From contig NZ_BRZC01000007.1 in NCBI RefSeq assembly GCF_030268005.1, positions 790,694-854,693 of the forward strand: a DNA stretch of 64,000 nt, given 5' to 3'. Of this stretch, positions 37,558-45,548 are shown piece by piece. The stretch comes from Microbacterium arabinogalactanolyticum (GTDB lineage Bacteria; Actinomycetota; Actinomycetes; Actinomycetales; Microbacteriaceae). Position 1 is the first letter of the stretch. Each line of letters starts with the position of its first letter. The notes beneath the pieces were generated by a model. The model made no database searches and was not told the DNA's origin. It saw only the letters and a list, made by a program, of their open reading frames with translations. The translations under genes and the position numbers were made by a program.

Positions 37558-38837
37558 CTGTGTTCTCCTCCACGATCGCGTACTCGTTCGCGCAGCGCCG
37601 AGAGCACCCGGCCGGAGCCGATGCCGTCGTGCTCGAACTCGTTGGTCACCCAGTACTGCGCGTTGCCGATGCCGGACAGGGTCTCCAGCTGCAGCCCCGC
37701 ATCGACGTACATGTCATCGAAGTAGACGGCGGCTGCCAGCGGCACCTCATTCGCCGCAAGACGCTCCCGGTCGTACAGTGGGCTCCACTCGACCTGTTCC
37801 GCGAGCACGTGCACGGCGTCGCGGAAGCCTCGCAGAAGACGCACCTCGTCGAACATCCATGGGAAGGCCATCTCCCCGGTGAACAGCAGCGGCCGACGGC
37901 CGGTGTCGAACTCGGGACGCCGATCGCGCTCCCGCTGCGCGGCCCATCCGGTCGGCCCGCTCTCCTGGTCGCCGTAGATGGACTCCTGCAGGGTCCAGAA
38001 CAGCGGGTTCCCCGCGCTCGAGCTTCGGGCGAGCACCTCCGCGAGGAAGCCCTCGGAGAGTCGACCGGGGCGAGCGAACGCCTTCTCGACCAACCAGTGC
38101 ATGCGCTCGTGCCCGGGCTTCATGCCGAGATCGATTCCCAGTGACTGGAAACGATGCACCGTGAGCGCATCGCCGTCGGGCAGCCGCACGTCGCCTTCGG
38201 CCAGCCGGTCGGCTATCCGCGCGACCGCCTCGGCGTCTTCCGGGAATCTGCGGTACAGCTCGGCGGTCTTCGCCGCCACCCGATCGAAGGTGCGGGCGTA
38301 CACATCGGCCGCGCGGGGCGGGACGCCGGGGATTCCACCCGCGACATAGCAGGCGGCGAGTGCCTCCGGCGCCTGCGACAGATAGGTCAGCGTGAGGAAG
38401 CCGCCGTAGCTCTGCGCAAGGGTCGCCCAGCGCCGGCCGCCATACAGCGCCGTACGCACATGCTCGAGGTCGCGCACGATCGAGTCGGCGCGGTGCAGTG
38501 AGAGCAGGCGGGCCCCGGCCGCCCCGTCGAGGTCTGAGAAGTCAGCCGACTCCAGCGGACTGCTGCCTCCGGTGCCGCGCTGGTCGACGAGCACGACCCG
38601 GTAGTCGCGCAGCGCCTCGTCGATCCATCCGTCCCGCAGCAGGGGCCGCGGATTGGCACCGCCCGGGCCGCCCTGCAGGTACGTCATCAGCGGCAGGTCA
38701 TCGCCGGCCCGCTCCGGATCCACGAGCTCCCTGACGAGCAGGCTGACGGTCCCGGCGCCCGGATCCGCCCAGTCCAGGGGTACGTCCAGTCGCTGCTCGC
38801 GTACCGCGATCCCCGGCAGGTGGTACGAGACCGTCAT
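37554..38837 (-). CDS. Alpha/beta hydrolase, proline iminopeptidase-like (peptidase S33)
   Basis: This is a 427-residue cytoplasmic hydrolase. It has the oxyanion motif QGGPGG (56-60), the VLVDQRGTGGS block typical of prolyl iminopeptidases (82-92), and the nucleophile elbow AQSYGGF (Ser143). A large helical cap separates this from the C-terminal Asp/His region (EFEHDG). The family cleaves N-terminal proline from peptides. ATGA overlaps join it to the ABC ATPase gene upstream and the M24 peptidase gene downstream. Together the two enzymes cover both ways of handling N-terminal imino acids. Substrate specificity is inferred from family and context. Confidence 0.87.
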   Translation of the reverse strand: MTVSYHLPGIAVREQRLDVPLDWADPGAGTVSLLVRELVDPERAGDDLPLMTYLQGGPGGANPRPLLRDGWIDEALRDYRVVLVDQRGTGGSSPLESADFSDLDGAAGARLLSLHRADSIVRDLEHVRTALYGGRRWATLAQSYGGFLTLTYLSQAPEALAACYVAGGIPGVPPRAADVYARTFDRVAAKTAELYRRFPEDAEAVARIADRLAEGDVRLPDGDALTVHRFQSLGIDLGMKPGHERMHWLVEKAFARPGRLSEGFLAEVLARSSSAGNPLFWTLQESIYGDQESGPTGWAAQRERDRRPEFDTGRRPLLFTGEMAFPWMFDEVRLLRGFRDAVHVLAEQVEWSPLYDRERLAANEVPLAAAVYFDDMYVDAGLQLETLSGIGNAQYWVTNEFEHDGIGSGRVLSALRERVRDRGGEHR

Positions 38838-39715
38838 CGACCCTCCTCCTCGGCCGCGGTCGCGATGGACCCGGCACGTCGCGCCTGCTGAGCCTCGCGC
38901 CGGCGTCGATCCCACTCCGGGTCGATGCGCGGCACGGCCTGCAGCAGGGTCTTGGTGTAGTCGTCCTGCGGGTGGTCGAACACGACGTCCCGCGGCCCGG
39001 TCTCCACGATCCGGCCCTGATGCATCACTGCGACCCGGGTCGCGATCTGGCGCACCACGGCGAGATCGTGCGCGATGAACAGGTAGCCGAAACCCTCATC
39101 CGCCTGCAGCTCCCGCAGCAGGTTGATCACCTGGGCCTGCACCGACACGTCCAGAGCGGACACCGCTTCGTCGCAGATCACCAGCCGGGGGCCGGCCGCC
39201 AGCGCCCTGGCGATGCCGATGCGCTGCGCCTGGCCGCCGGAGAACTGGGAGGGGTAGCGCTCGCTGTGGTCGGGGTTCAGGCCGACACGGGCCATCAGAT
39301 CACGGGCGAACGCACGGGCGCCGCCCGGGATCTTCCGCTTCTGGTACACGAGCGGTGCGGTCACCAGACGCTCCACGCTGTGCTTCGGGTTCAGCGACGA
39401 GTACGGGTCCTGGAAGATCACCTGCACGGCGCTGCGGAAGTCGCGCAGGTCGGAGCCCTTCAGATGCGTGACGTCCTGTCCCTCGAACTCGACGGTGCCA
39501 CTGGTGACGTCGACGAGCCGGGCCGCCAGGCGCGCGGTCGTGGATTTACCCGATCCGGACTCGCCGACCAGGGCGAGCGTCTCGCCGCGGCGCACCTCCA
39601 GGGTGACGTCGTCGACTGCGCGGAACACCGTGCGCTGCTTGAAGATCCCCCGCGAACGCGAGTACTCCTTCACCAGCCCGGTGCCCCGGAACAGCGGAGC
39701 CGATTCGGTGCTCAT
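38834..39715 (-). CDS. Dipeptide/oligopeptide ABC importer ATP-binding protein (DppF/OppF type)
   Basis: This is a 293-residue ATPase with Walker A GESGSGKST (about 50-58), Q-loop VIFQDPYSSLNP, signature SGGQAQRIGIARAL, Walker B RLVICDEAVSALD, and the C-terminal oligopeptide-type extension (YTKTLLQAVPRIDPEW). It energises the importer together with the preceding DppD-type ATPase. ATGA overlaps on both sides couple its translation to its neighbours. Confidence 0.94.
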   Translation of the reverse strand: MSTESAPLFRGTGLVKEYSRSRGIFKQRTVFRAVDDVTLEVRRGETLALVGESGSGKSTTARLAARLVDVTSGTVEFEGQDVTHLKGSDLRDFRSAVQVIFQDPYSSLNPKHSVERLVTAPLVYQKRKIPGGARAFARDLMARVGLNPDHSERYPSQFSGGQAQRIGIARALAAGPRLVICDEAVSALDVSVQAQVINLLRELQADEGFGYLFIAHDLAVVRQIATRVAVMHQGRIVETGPRDVVFDHPQDDYTKTLLQAVPRIDPEWDRRRREAQQARRAGSIATAAEEEGR

Positions 39716-40596
39716 GGTCGCTCCTCCGTCGTGGTCGTGCGCGTCGATCCGGGGACCACGATCACGTCGGTGGTCCGCAGCTCACCGATCTCGTCATCGA
39801 TGCGCGGCACGGCATCCAGCAGACGCTGCGTGTAGTCGGCCTGCGGATCGCAGAAGATCTGCTCCGCAGCACCCTGCTCCACCATCTCGCCGTTGCGCAT
39901 CACGACGATGTGATCGGTGACCTCGCTGACCACCGCCAGGTCGTGTGTGATCAGCATCAGTCCGGCTCCGGTCTCCTCGCGGATCTCATCGAGCAGATCG
40001 AGGATCTGCGCCTGCACGGTGACGTCCAGCGCGGTGGTCGGTTCGTCGGCGATGATCAGGTCGGGTTCCATGCTCAGTGCCATCGCGATCATGATGCGCT
40101 GCCTCATGCCACCGGAGAACTGATGCGGGTAGTGGTCGACGCGCTCGGCGGCGTCACGGATCCGCACTCGGTCCATGGCTTCGATGGCGACCTTGCGCGC
40201 TTCCCGACGGCTGACACCCGGGCGATGCGCCCGATAGGCCTCGGCGATCTGCACCCCCACCTTGTAGTACGGGTTCAGCGAGGAGAGCGGGTCCTGGAAG
40301 ATCATCGCGATGCGGTCGCCCCGCACGTCGCGCATCACCCGGTCCGGCAGTCCGATGAGCTCGCGGCCGTCGAAGACGATCGACCCGGTCGCGGTTCCGC
40401 CCTTCGGCAGCAGCCCCATGACGGCCAGGCTGGTCATCGACTTGCCTGATCCGGATTCGCCGACGATGCCGACCGCACCGCCGCGCGGGACGTCGAAGCC
40501 GAGGCCGCGCACGACCGAGGTGGTGCCGTTGGCGGTCGGGAAGCCGATGGTCAGATCGCGCACCGACAGCAGCGGGGTCCTGGCGTTCCCGGTCAT
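39712..40596 (-). CDS. Dipeptide/oligopeptide ABC importer ATP-binding protein (DppD/OppD type)
   Basis: This is a 294-residue ATPase with Walker A GESGSGKSM, MIFQDPLSSLNPYYKVG, signature SGGMRQRIMIAMAL, Walker B LIIADEPTTALD and the C-terminal extension ending in TTTTEERP. OppD-type ATPases often have a C-terminal iron-sulphur cysteine cluster; here only one cysteine (IFCDP) is seen, so that cluster looks absent. The ATG at 40596 overlaps the upstream permease stop by four bases. Confidence 0.94.
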   Translation of the reverse strand: MTGNARTPLLSVRDLTIGFPTANGTTSVVRGLGFDVPRGGAVGIVGESGSGKSMTSLAVMGLLPKGGTATGSIVFDGRELIGLPDRVMRDVRGDRIAMIFQDPLSSLNPYYKVGVQIAEAYRAHRPGVSRREARKVAIEAMDRVRIRDAAERVDHYPHQFSGGMRQRIMIAMALSMEPDLIIADEPTTALDVTVQAQILDLLDEIREETGAGLMLITHDLAVVSEVTDHIVVMRNGEMVEQGAAEQIFCDPQADYTQRLLDAVPRIDDEIGELRTTDVIVVPGSTRTTTTEERP

Positions 40597-41591
40597 TGCG
40601 CACCTCCTGTCCGCACCCGAGGATCGATCACCGAGTAGAGCAGGTCGACGACCAGGATGCCCACGATGACGAACACGGCCGACAGCAGCGTGACCGCCAT
40701 GATCACAGGCTGGTCGTTCGCGGCGATCGAGTCGGCGGTGAGCTTGCCCACGCCGTTGAGGCCGAACACCTTCTCGGTGATCAGTGCACCGCCCAGCAGT
40801 CCCGCCAGGTCGAGTCCGAAGATGGTCACGATCGGGGTCAGAGCCGGACGCAATGCGTGACGCCGCCACACCAGCGCGGGAGCGAGGCCCTTCGCCCTGG
40901 CCGTGCGCACGAAGTTCTCCTGCAGCGTCTCGATGACGTTGGCGCGGGTGAGCCGTGTGTAGGTGGCTGCGTATCCCGCCGCCAGCACGACCCATGGCAT
41001 CAGGAAGTTCAGGAACCATCGGCCGGGGTCGTCCGTGAACGAGACCGCCTGCGGGAAGGGCAGCCAGCCCAGGGCGACCACGAGCACGAACTGCAGCACG
41101 AGAGCGAGCACGTAGTTCGGGATCGACATCGCCGTGAGGGTGAGACCTGCGAAGAAGCGGTCGACGAACGCGCCCTCCTTCGCGGCGCTGAGCACGCCGG
41201 TGACGAGTCCCGCCAGCACCCACAGCACGGCCGCCCCCAGGGCGATGGTCACCGAGATCGGCAGTCGCTGCACGATCATGTCACCGACCAGCTGGCTGGT
41301 CTGGAAGGAGTAGCCCAGACACGGAGCCGCGCAGTCCACGGGCGCGCCGGCGACCATGAAGGTGCGCCCGGTGAACAGCCCGCCGACGTAGGTGAAGAAC
41401 TGCGTCCAGAACGGCTGGTCCAACCCGAGGTTCGTGCGGATCTGATCGATCAGCTCCGGTGTGCAGTTCTTGCCGCAGATCTGAGCGGCCGGGTCCGGCG
41501 AGAGCAGGAAGAAGATCGCGTAGGTGAACAGCGTCACCAGGAACAGCACGACGACCATGCCGAGCACGCGGCCGGTGATGTAACGGATCAT
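40593..41591 (-). CDS. Peptide ABC importer permease (DppB/OppB type)
   Basis: This is a 332-residue membrane protein with an N-terminal MIRYITGRVLGMVVVLFLVTLFTYAIFFL helix, a large extracellular loop with four cysteines (ICGKNC and DCAAPC), and five further helices with the EAA-type loop RTARAKGLAPALVWRRHALRPALTPI. It forms the channel with the DppC-type permease. The extracellular cysteine pairs are a feature of actinobacterial versions. The start codon overlaps the previous gene's stop (ATGA). Confidence 0.93.
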   Translation of the reverse strand: MIRYITGRVLGMVVVLFLVTLFTYAIFFLLSPDPAAQICGKNCTPELIDQIRTNLGLDQPFWTQFFTYVGGLFTGRTFMVAGAPVDCAAPCLGYSFQTSQLVGDMIVQRLPISVTIALGAAVLWVLAGLVTGVLSAAKEGAFVDRFFAGLTLTAMSIPNYVLALVLQFVLVVALGWLPFPQAVSFTDDPGRWFLNFLMPWVVLAAGYAATYTRLTRANVIETLQENFVRTARAKGLAPALVWRRHALRPALTPIVTIFGLDLAGLLGGALITEKVFGLNGVGKLTADSIAANDQPVIMAVTLLSAVFVIVGILVVDLLYSVIDPRVRTGGAQ

Positions 41592-42556
41592 GCGCGCGTC
41601 TCCCCGCTGACCAGGATCGCCCGCACGCGGTCCCCGAGCGTGACGAAGGACAGCACCAGCAGGAACAGGAACGCGCCGGGGAAGACGAAGTACATCGGGT
41701 CGACCGCGTACCACGGCGCCGCGGAGGCGATCATCTGCCCCCAGGACGGCGTGGGGGGCACGACCCCGACGCCGAGGAAGGAGAGGCCCGCCTCTGTGCC
41801 GACGTAGCCGGGTACCGCGAGAGCTGCCATGACGAGGATCGTCGAGGTGATGTTGGGCAGGATCTCCCGGAAGATGATTCGCGCGGAGCCTGCGCCGGAC
41901 GCCTTCGCCGCCTCGACGAACTCCCGCTCTTTGATGGAGAGCGTCTGGCCGCGCACGATGCGTGCGAGGTAGGGCCAGCCGAACAGCGAGATCACCACGA
42001 CGAGCAGCACGATCCTGTTGTCGGAGGGGAGCGCCGAGAGAATGGCGATCATGAAGATCAACGCGGGGAAGGCCATCATGAACTCCATGACGCGGGAGAT
42101 GATCGTGTCGATGATGCCGCCGAAGTAGCCGGCCAGCATGCCGAGCACGGTGCCGATCACGGTGGTGATGACGGTGGCCGACAGCGCGACGGCCATCGAC
42201 ACCTGCGCTCCGTACGCGATGCGGACGAAGATGTCCCGGCCACTGCCGGGCTCGACGCCGAACCAGTGCTCGGCACTGATGCCGCCGGCGGGTCCGATCG
42301 GGATCGCGCCCATGTTCGGGTCGATGGCTCCCTGATCGAACTCGTACGGCCCCCACCCCGTGATCCGGGCGAGCAGCGGGGCGGCCAGCGCCATCAGGAT
42401 GATCAGGACGATGTAGGCGGAGGACAGCACCGCCGCCCAGTCCTTGACGAATGCGTGCACGAGCCGGCGGCCGGAGGTGGGTGCCGATTCCGAGAGGGAC
42501 TCGGAATCGGCACCCGGTGCGGCCTCGATCTCGAGCGAACTCGAGGTGAGGGTCAT
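41588..42556 (-). CDS. Peptide ABC importer permease (DppC/OppC type)
   Basis: This is a 322-residue membrane protein with a soluble N-terminus, the OppC N-terminal membrane helix AYIVLIILMALAAPLLARI, the HWFGVEPGSGRDIFVRIAYGAQVS signature of the family, and an EAA loop VEAAKASGAGSARIIFREILPN. It starts two bases after the binding-protein stop codon and its own stop overlaps the next permease gene. Confidence 0.93.
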   Translation of the reverse strand: MTLTSSSLEIEAAPGADSESLSESAPTSGRRLVHAFVKDWAAVLSSAYIVLIILMALAAPLLARITGWGPYEFDQGAIDPNMGAIPIGPAGGISAEHWFGVEPGSGRDIFVRIAYGAQVSMAVALSATVITTVIGTVLGMLAGYFGGIIDTIISRVMEFMMAFPALIFMIAILSALPSDNRIVLLVVVISLFGWPYLARIVRGQTLSIKEREFVEAAKASGAGSARIIFREILPNITSTILVMAALAVPGYVGTEAGLSFLGVGVVPPTPSWGQMIASAAPWYAVDPMYFVFPGAFLFLLVLSFVTLGDRVRAILVSGETRA

Positions 42557-42558
42557 GG

Positions 42559-44262
42559 TCAGCCCTTCGACGGGTCCTTCAGACCGACGATGGTGAGGTC
42601 GGTCATGTTGGTGCTGGGGTGGTACCCCGCGATATTGGTGCCGGGCAGGAACAGACCCTTCTCCCACACCAGCGGCGCGATGGGCGACAGCTCCAGGATC
42701 TGCTTGTCCAGATCGCCCCACGCCTTCTTGGCCGCATCGGTGTCGGTCATCGTCATGATCTCGTCGATGCGCGCGTTGACCGCCGGGTCGTTGAGCTGCG
42801 AGAGGTTGTTGTTGCCCTTCTCGGTGACCTTGCGGCCGTCGAACAGCGGCGGGATGAACGTGCTGGCGCTGGAGGCCCAGTCCGGGCACCATCCGGTGAT
42901 GGCGGCATCGTGCTGCTGAGCCGGGGTGCCGATGGTCTCGTAGTACACCGAGGTGTCGATGACGTTCAGCTTGACGGTGATGCCGGCGCGCTTGAGCGAC
43001 TCCTGCACAGCCTCGGCCTGCGCCTGCATGGCCGGCTGCGAGCGGATGTCCATGGTGAAGGTGAAGCCGTCGGGCAGGCCGGCCTTGGCGAGCAGCTCCT
43101 TCGCCTTCTCCGGGTCGCCCTTCCCGTCCTTGCTCTTCCAGAGGTCGAAGTCGGCGTGACCGCTGACGGCCGGCGGGATGATCGTGGTGGCGACGTCCGC
43201 CAGCTGCGTACCACCGCTGGCGTTCTGGACGGCCGAACGGTCGAGCGCCCAGTTCACGGCCTGACGCGTCTCGACCTTGTCGAACGGCGGCTTGGTCGTG
43301 TTCATGCCCAGGTAGGTGGTGCAGAACGCCGGCGCGCTGATCACGCGCGCCTTCAGCTGCGGGGTCTGCAGGCGCGGCAGGGTCGCGGCGCTGATCTTGC
43401 CGGCGATCGCGTCGGCGTCATCCCCCTGACCGGAGATCATGCGCTCGTCGATGGTCGCGGGGTCGATGCCGAGGTTGACCTGCCAGGCATCCGGATAGGC
43501 CTTGCGCACGTCGTCGGTCTTCGAGTCCCAGTACTTGTTGCGCTCGAGCTTGATGACGCTGCCCGGTGTGTACGAGGCGAGGGTGTACGGACCGGAGGCG
43601 ATCACGTCCTTGATGAAGGAGTCTCCTCCGCCGGAGCCCTTCGGGAAGGGCACCGCGTTCGGCTGGGCGAGAACGTTGTCGAACTCGGGGAACGGCTGCT
43701 TCAGGTGGAAGACGATGGTCTTGGCGTCCGGGGTCTCGATGGTCGGGATGTCACCGGAGACGTACGGACCCTGGTAGTCGCCGGGCGCGTCGATGACCGC
43801 CTTCAGGTAGGGCGATCCGATGCCGATCTGGGGGTCCCAGGCGCGGGAGATCCCGAACTTGACCTCGGCGGACGTGATCGGGGTGCCGTCGTCGAACTTG
43901 AGGTCGTCCTTGAGCTTGTAGGTCCACGTCAGGCCGTCATCCGACGGTGTGCCGAGGGACTCGGCCAGGTCGGGGACGATGGCGTTCGGGTCCTTGGCGT
44001 CACCGGCGTTCTGCATGGTCAGGCCGCGGTACAGCAGCCGGTAGAACGCGTTCACGCCACCGTCCCAGCCGCGGGCCGGGTCGAGGTAGGAGAAGTCCGC
44101 GTTCTGCAGCATGTACACCGTGCCACCCTTCTTCGGGGTGGCAGCGGACGAACTGCCGGCCTGGTCTGCCGATTCGGGGCCGTTCCCGCTGCATCCGGAC
44201 AGCAGCAGCACTGCTGTCACACCGACGGCGAGGATGCCTGTGATTCTCTTCCTGGCGGTCAT
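42559..44262 (-). CDS. Peptide-binding lipoprotein of the ABC importer (family 5)
   Basis: This is a 567-residue extracytoplasmic binding protein with a lipoprotein signal (lipobox LSGC, Cys24), a Ser/Ala-rich linker, and the SBP_bac_5 fold (KKGGTVYMLQNADFSYLDPARGWDGGV onwards, with LAESLGTPSDDGLTWTYKLKDDLKFDDGTPITSAEVKF). Family members bind di- and oligopeptides and sometimes glycopeptides or sugars. The ATG at 44262 has GAAGGGA nine bases upstream. It is the first gene of an operon with two peptidases and a beta-arabinosidase-like enzyme, so an arabinosylated peptide is a plausible ligand. A sugar-type LacI regulator sits upstream. Confidence 0.92.
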   Translation of the reverse strand: MTARKRITGILAVGVTAVLLLSGCSGNGPESADQAGSSSAATPKKGGTVYMLQNADFSYLDPARGWDGGVNAFYRLLYRGLTMQNAGDAKDPNAIVPDLAESLGTPSDDGLTWTYKLKDDLKFDDGTPITSAEVKFGISRAWDPQIGIGSPYLKAVIDAPGDYQGPYVSGDIPTIETPDAKTIVFHLKQPFPEFDNVLAQPNAVPFPKGSGGGDSFIKDVIASGPYTLASYTPGSVIKLERNKYWDSKTDDVRKAYPDAWQVNLGIDPATIDERMISGQGDDADAIAGKISAATLPRLQTPQLKARVISAPAFCTTYLGMNTTKPPFDKVETRQAVNWALDRSAVQNASGGTQLADVATTIIPPAVSGHADFDLWKSKDGKGDPEKAKELLAKAGLPDGFTFTMDIRSQPAMQAQAEAVQESLKRAGITVKLNVIDTSVYYETIGTPAQQHDAAITGWCPDWASSASTFIPPLFDGRKVTEKGNNNLSQLNDPAVNARIDEIMTMTDTDAAKKAWGDLDKQILELSPIAPLVWEKGLFLPGTNIAGYHPSTNMTDLTIVGLKDPSKG

Positions 44263-44347
44263 CGGACCGATCCCTTCTCTGCTCCGTTGCATAGATGCCC
44301 TAAGGCACAGCGCATGACACTGCAATGTAAAACCTTACTGAGCGATG

Positions 44348-44376
44348 ATGTTAGCGAGAACAGAACGCGAGCGCAA
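44348..44376 (-). promoter_or_regulatory. Promoter and LacI-type operator of the peptide/arabinoside operon
   Basis: On the minus strand TTGCGC (44371-44376) and TAACAT (44348-44353) are exactly 17 bases apart. The -10 overlaps TGTTAGCGAGAACA (44349-44362), a CG-centred imperfect palindrome with TGTT/AACA arms. The same half-site occurs in the operator at 51502-51521, so the two may share a regulator or have related ones. Confidence 0.6.
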
Positions 44377-44419
44377 CGATCGAGTCGTCACGGACCGCCC
44401 CGGATGCTGAGCCCCGCGG

Positions 44420-45442
44420 TTACCCGAGGACGGCTGAGGTCGACGCTCGGACGACCAGCTCGGGGCGGATCAGCTCCCGGTGACCGGGCTGGCCTCCGTC
44501 GATCGCGGTGAGCAGTTCTCGGATGACCAGACGGCCCAACGCCGTGAAGTCCTGGCGCACAGTGGTCAGTGGTGGCGTGTAATGGCGGGCGTCGGGCACA
44601 TCGTCGAACCCCACCACGCTGACATCGTCGGGCACACGGATGCCCCGCTCCGCAAGGGCGTGCAGCAGACCGAGCGCCATCTGGTCGTTCGCCGCGAACA
44701 CCGCCGTCGCGCCGTCCAGCCGGAGCGCGCGCCCCACCAGGTACCCGGACTCGGATGACCAGTCCCCCACCACCGGGTCCGGAGCGTCCAGACCGGCATC
44801 CTCCAGCGCGTCCCGCCAGGCTGCGGTGCGGGCGCGGGCGTCGAACCAGTCCGGAGGCCCGGCCAGATGGAGTATCCGGCGGTGGCCGAGTTCGATCAGA
44901 TGCCCGACGGCCAGTCGGGCTCCCGCGCGCTGGTCCACCGACACGGTGTGCAGCAGCGCATCGGCCTCCTCTTTCACGACCAGAGTCGGCAGCGCGGCGG
45001 CGTGCTGACGCACAGCCTGCAGCGAGGACTCGCGCGGCGCGATCACGCACAGGGCGTCGACGCCTTCGGTGACCAGATCGAGGATTCCCTCCCGGATGCC
45101 CGCCGTCCGCCCCTCCAGTGACAGCGCGCTCACTGCGTACCCGTTCTCTCGGGCAGCGGCCTCGACCGCGCGCAGCGTGCTGCTCGGTCCGTACTGCCCG
45201 GGATTGTCCACGATCGCGCCGATGCGCAGGGAGCGGCGGCGCACAAGCGCCCGGGCGATCGAGCTGGGCGCGTAATTGAGCTCGGCGATGGCATCCGTGA
45301 CGCGACGGCGCGTGGACTCGCGGATGTTGGGATGGTGGTTCAGCACCCGGGACACGGTCATGTGCGAGACACCGGCGCGCTCGGCGACGTCGTAGATGCT
45401 CGGCCGCGACGCATCAGCGGATGCCGCTGAACCGCTCCTCAC
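44420..45442 (-). CDS. LacI-family regulator upstream of the peptide/arabinoside operon
   Basis: This is a 340-residue LacI repressor with helix-turn-helix SIYDVAERAGVSHMTVSRVLNHH (about 13-35), the hinge SSIARALVRRRSLRIG, and a sensor domain ending FAANDQMALGLLHAL, GFDDVPDARHYTPPLTT. It is closely similar in layout to the arabinose-type regulator at 31.5-32.6 kb. The GTG at 45442 is chosen for its excellent GAGGAGG six bases upstream; an ATG at 45463 lacks one. It is transcribed in the same direction as the operon it precedes, with 157 bases between. A sugar effector is expected, which is odd for a peptide importer. Confidence 0.88.
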   Translation of the reverse strand: MRSGSAASADASRPSIYDVAERAGVSHMTVSRVLNHHPNIRESTRRRVTDAIAELNYAPSSIARALVRRRSLRIGAIVDNPGQYGPSSTLRAVEAAARENGYAVSALSLEGRTAGIREGILDLVTEGVDALCVIAPRESSLQAVRQHAAALPTLVVKEEADALLHTVSVDQRAGARLAVGHLIELGHRRILHLAGPPDWFDARARTAAWRDALEDAGLDAPDPVVGDWSSESGYLVGRALRLDGATAVFAANDQMALGLLHALAERGIRVPDDVSVVGFDDVPDARHYTPPLTTVRQDFTALGRLVIRELLTAIDGGQPGHRELIRPELVVRASTSAVLG

Positions 45443-45548
45443 GTGTAGCCTCCTCGCCGTCATGATCGCAGACCATGCCAGGCTACCCGCCTGGAACGCG
45501 GCGGCCTCCTCCGAACACACGGCCCCGCCCCGCACTAGGCTGACCCGC

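Noticed and set aside
44327-44338. GTAAAACCTTAC as an operator for the peptide operon
   Set aside because: It has only four-base arms and no central CG; the site at 44349-44362 overlapping a good -10 is a better candidate.
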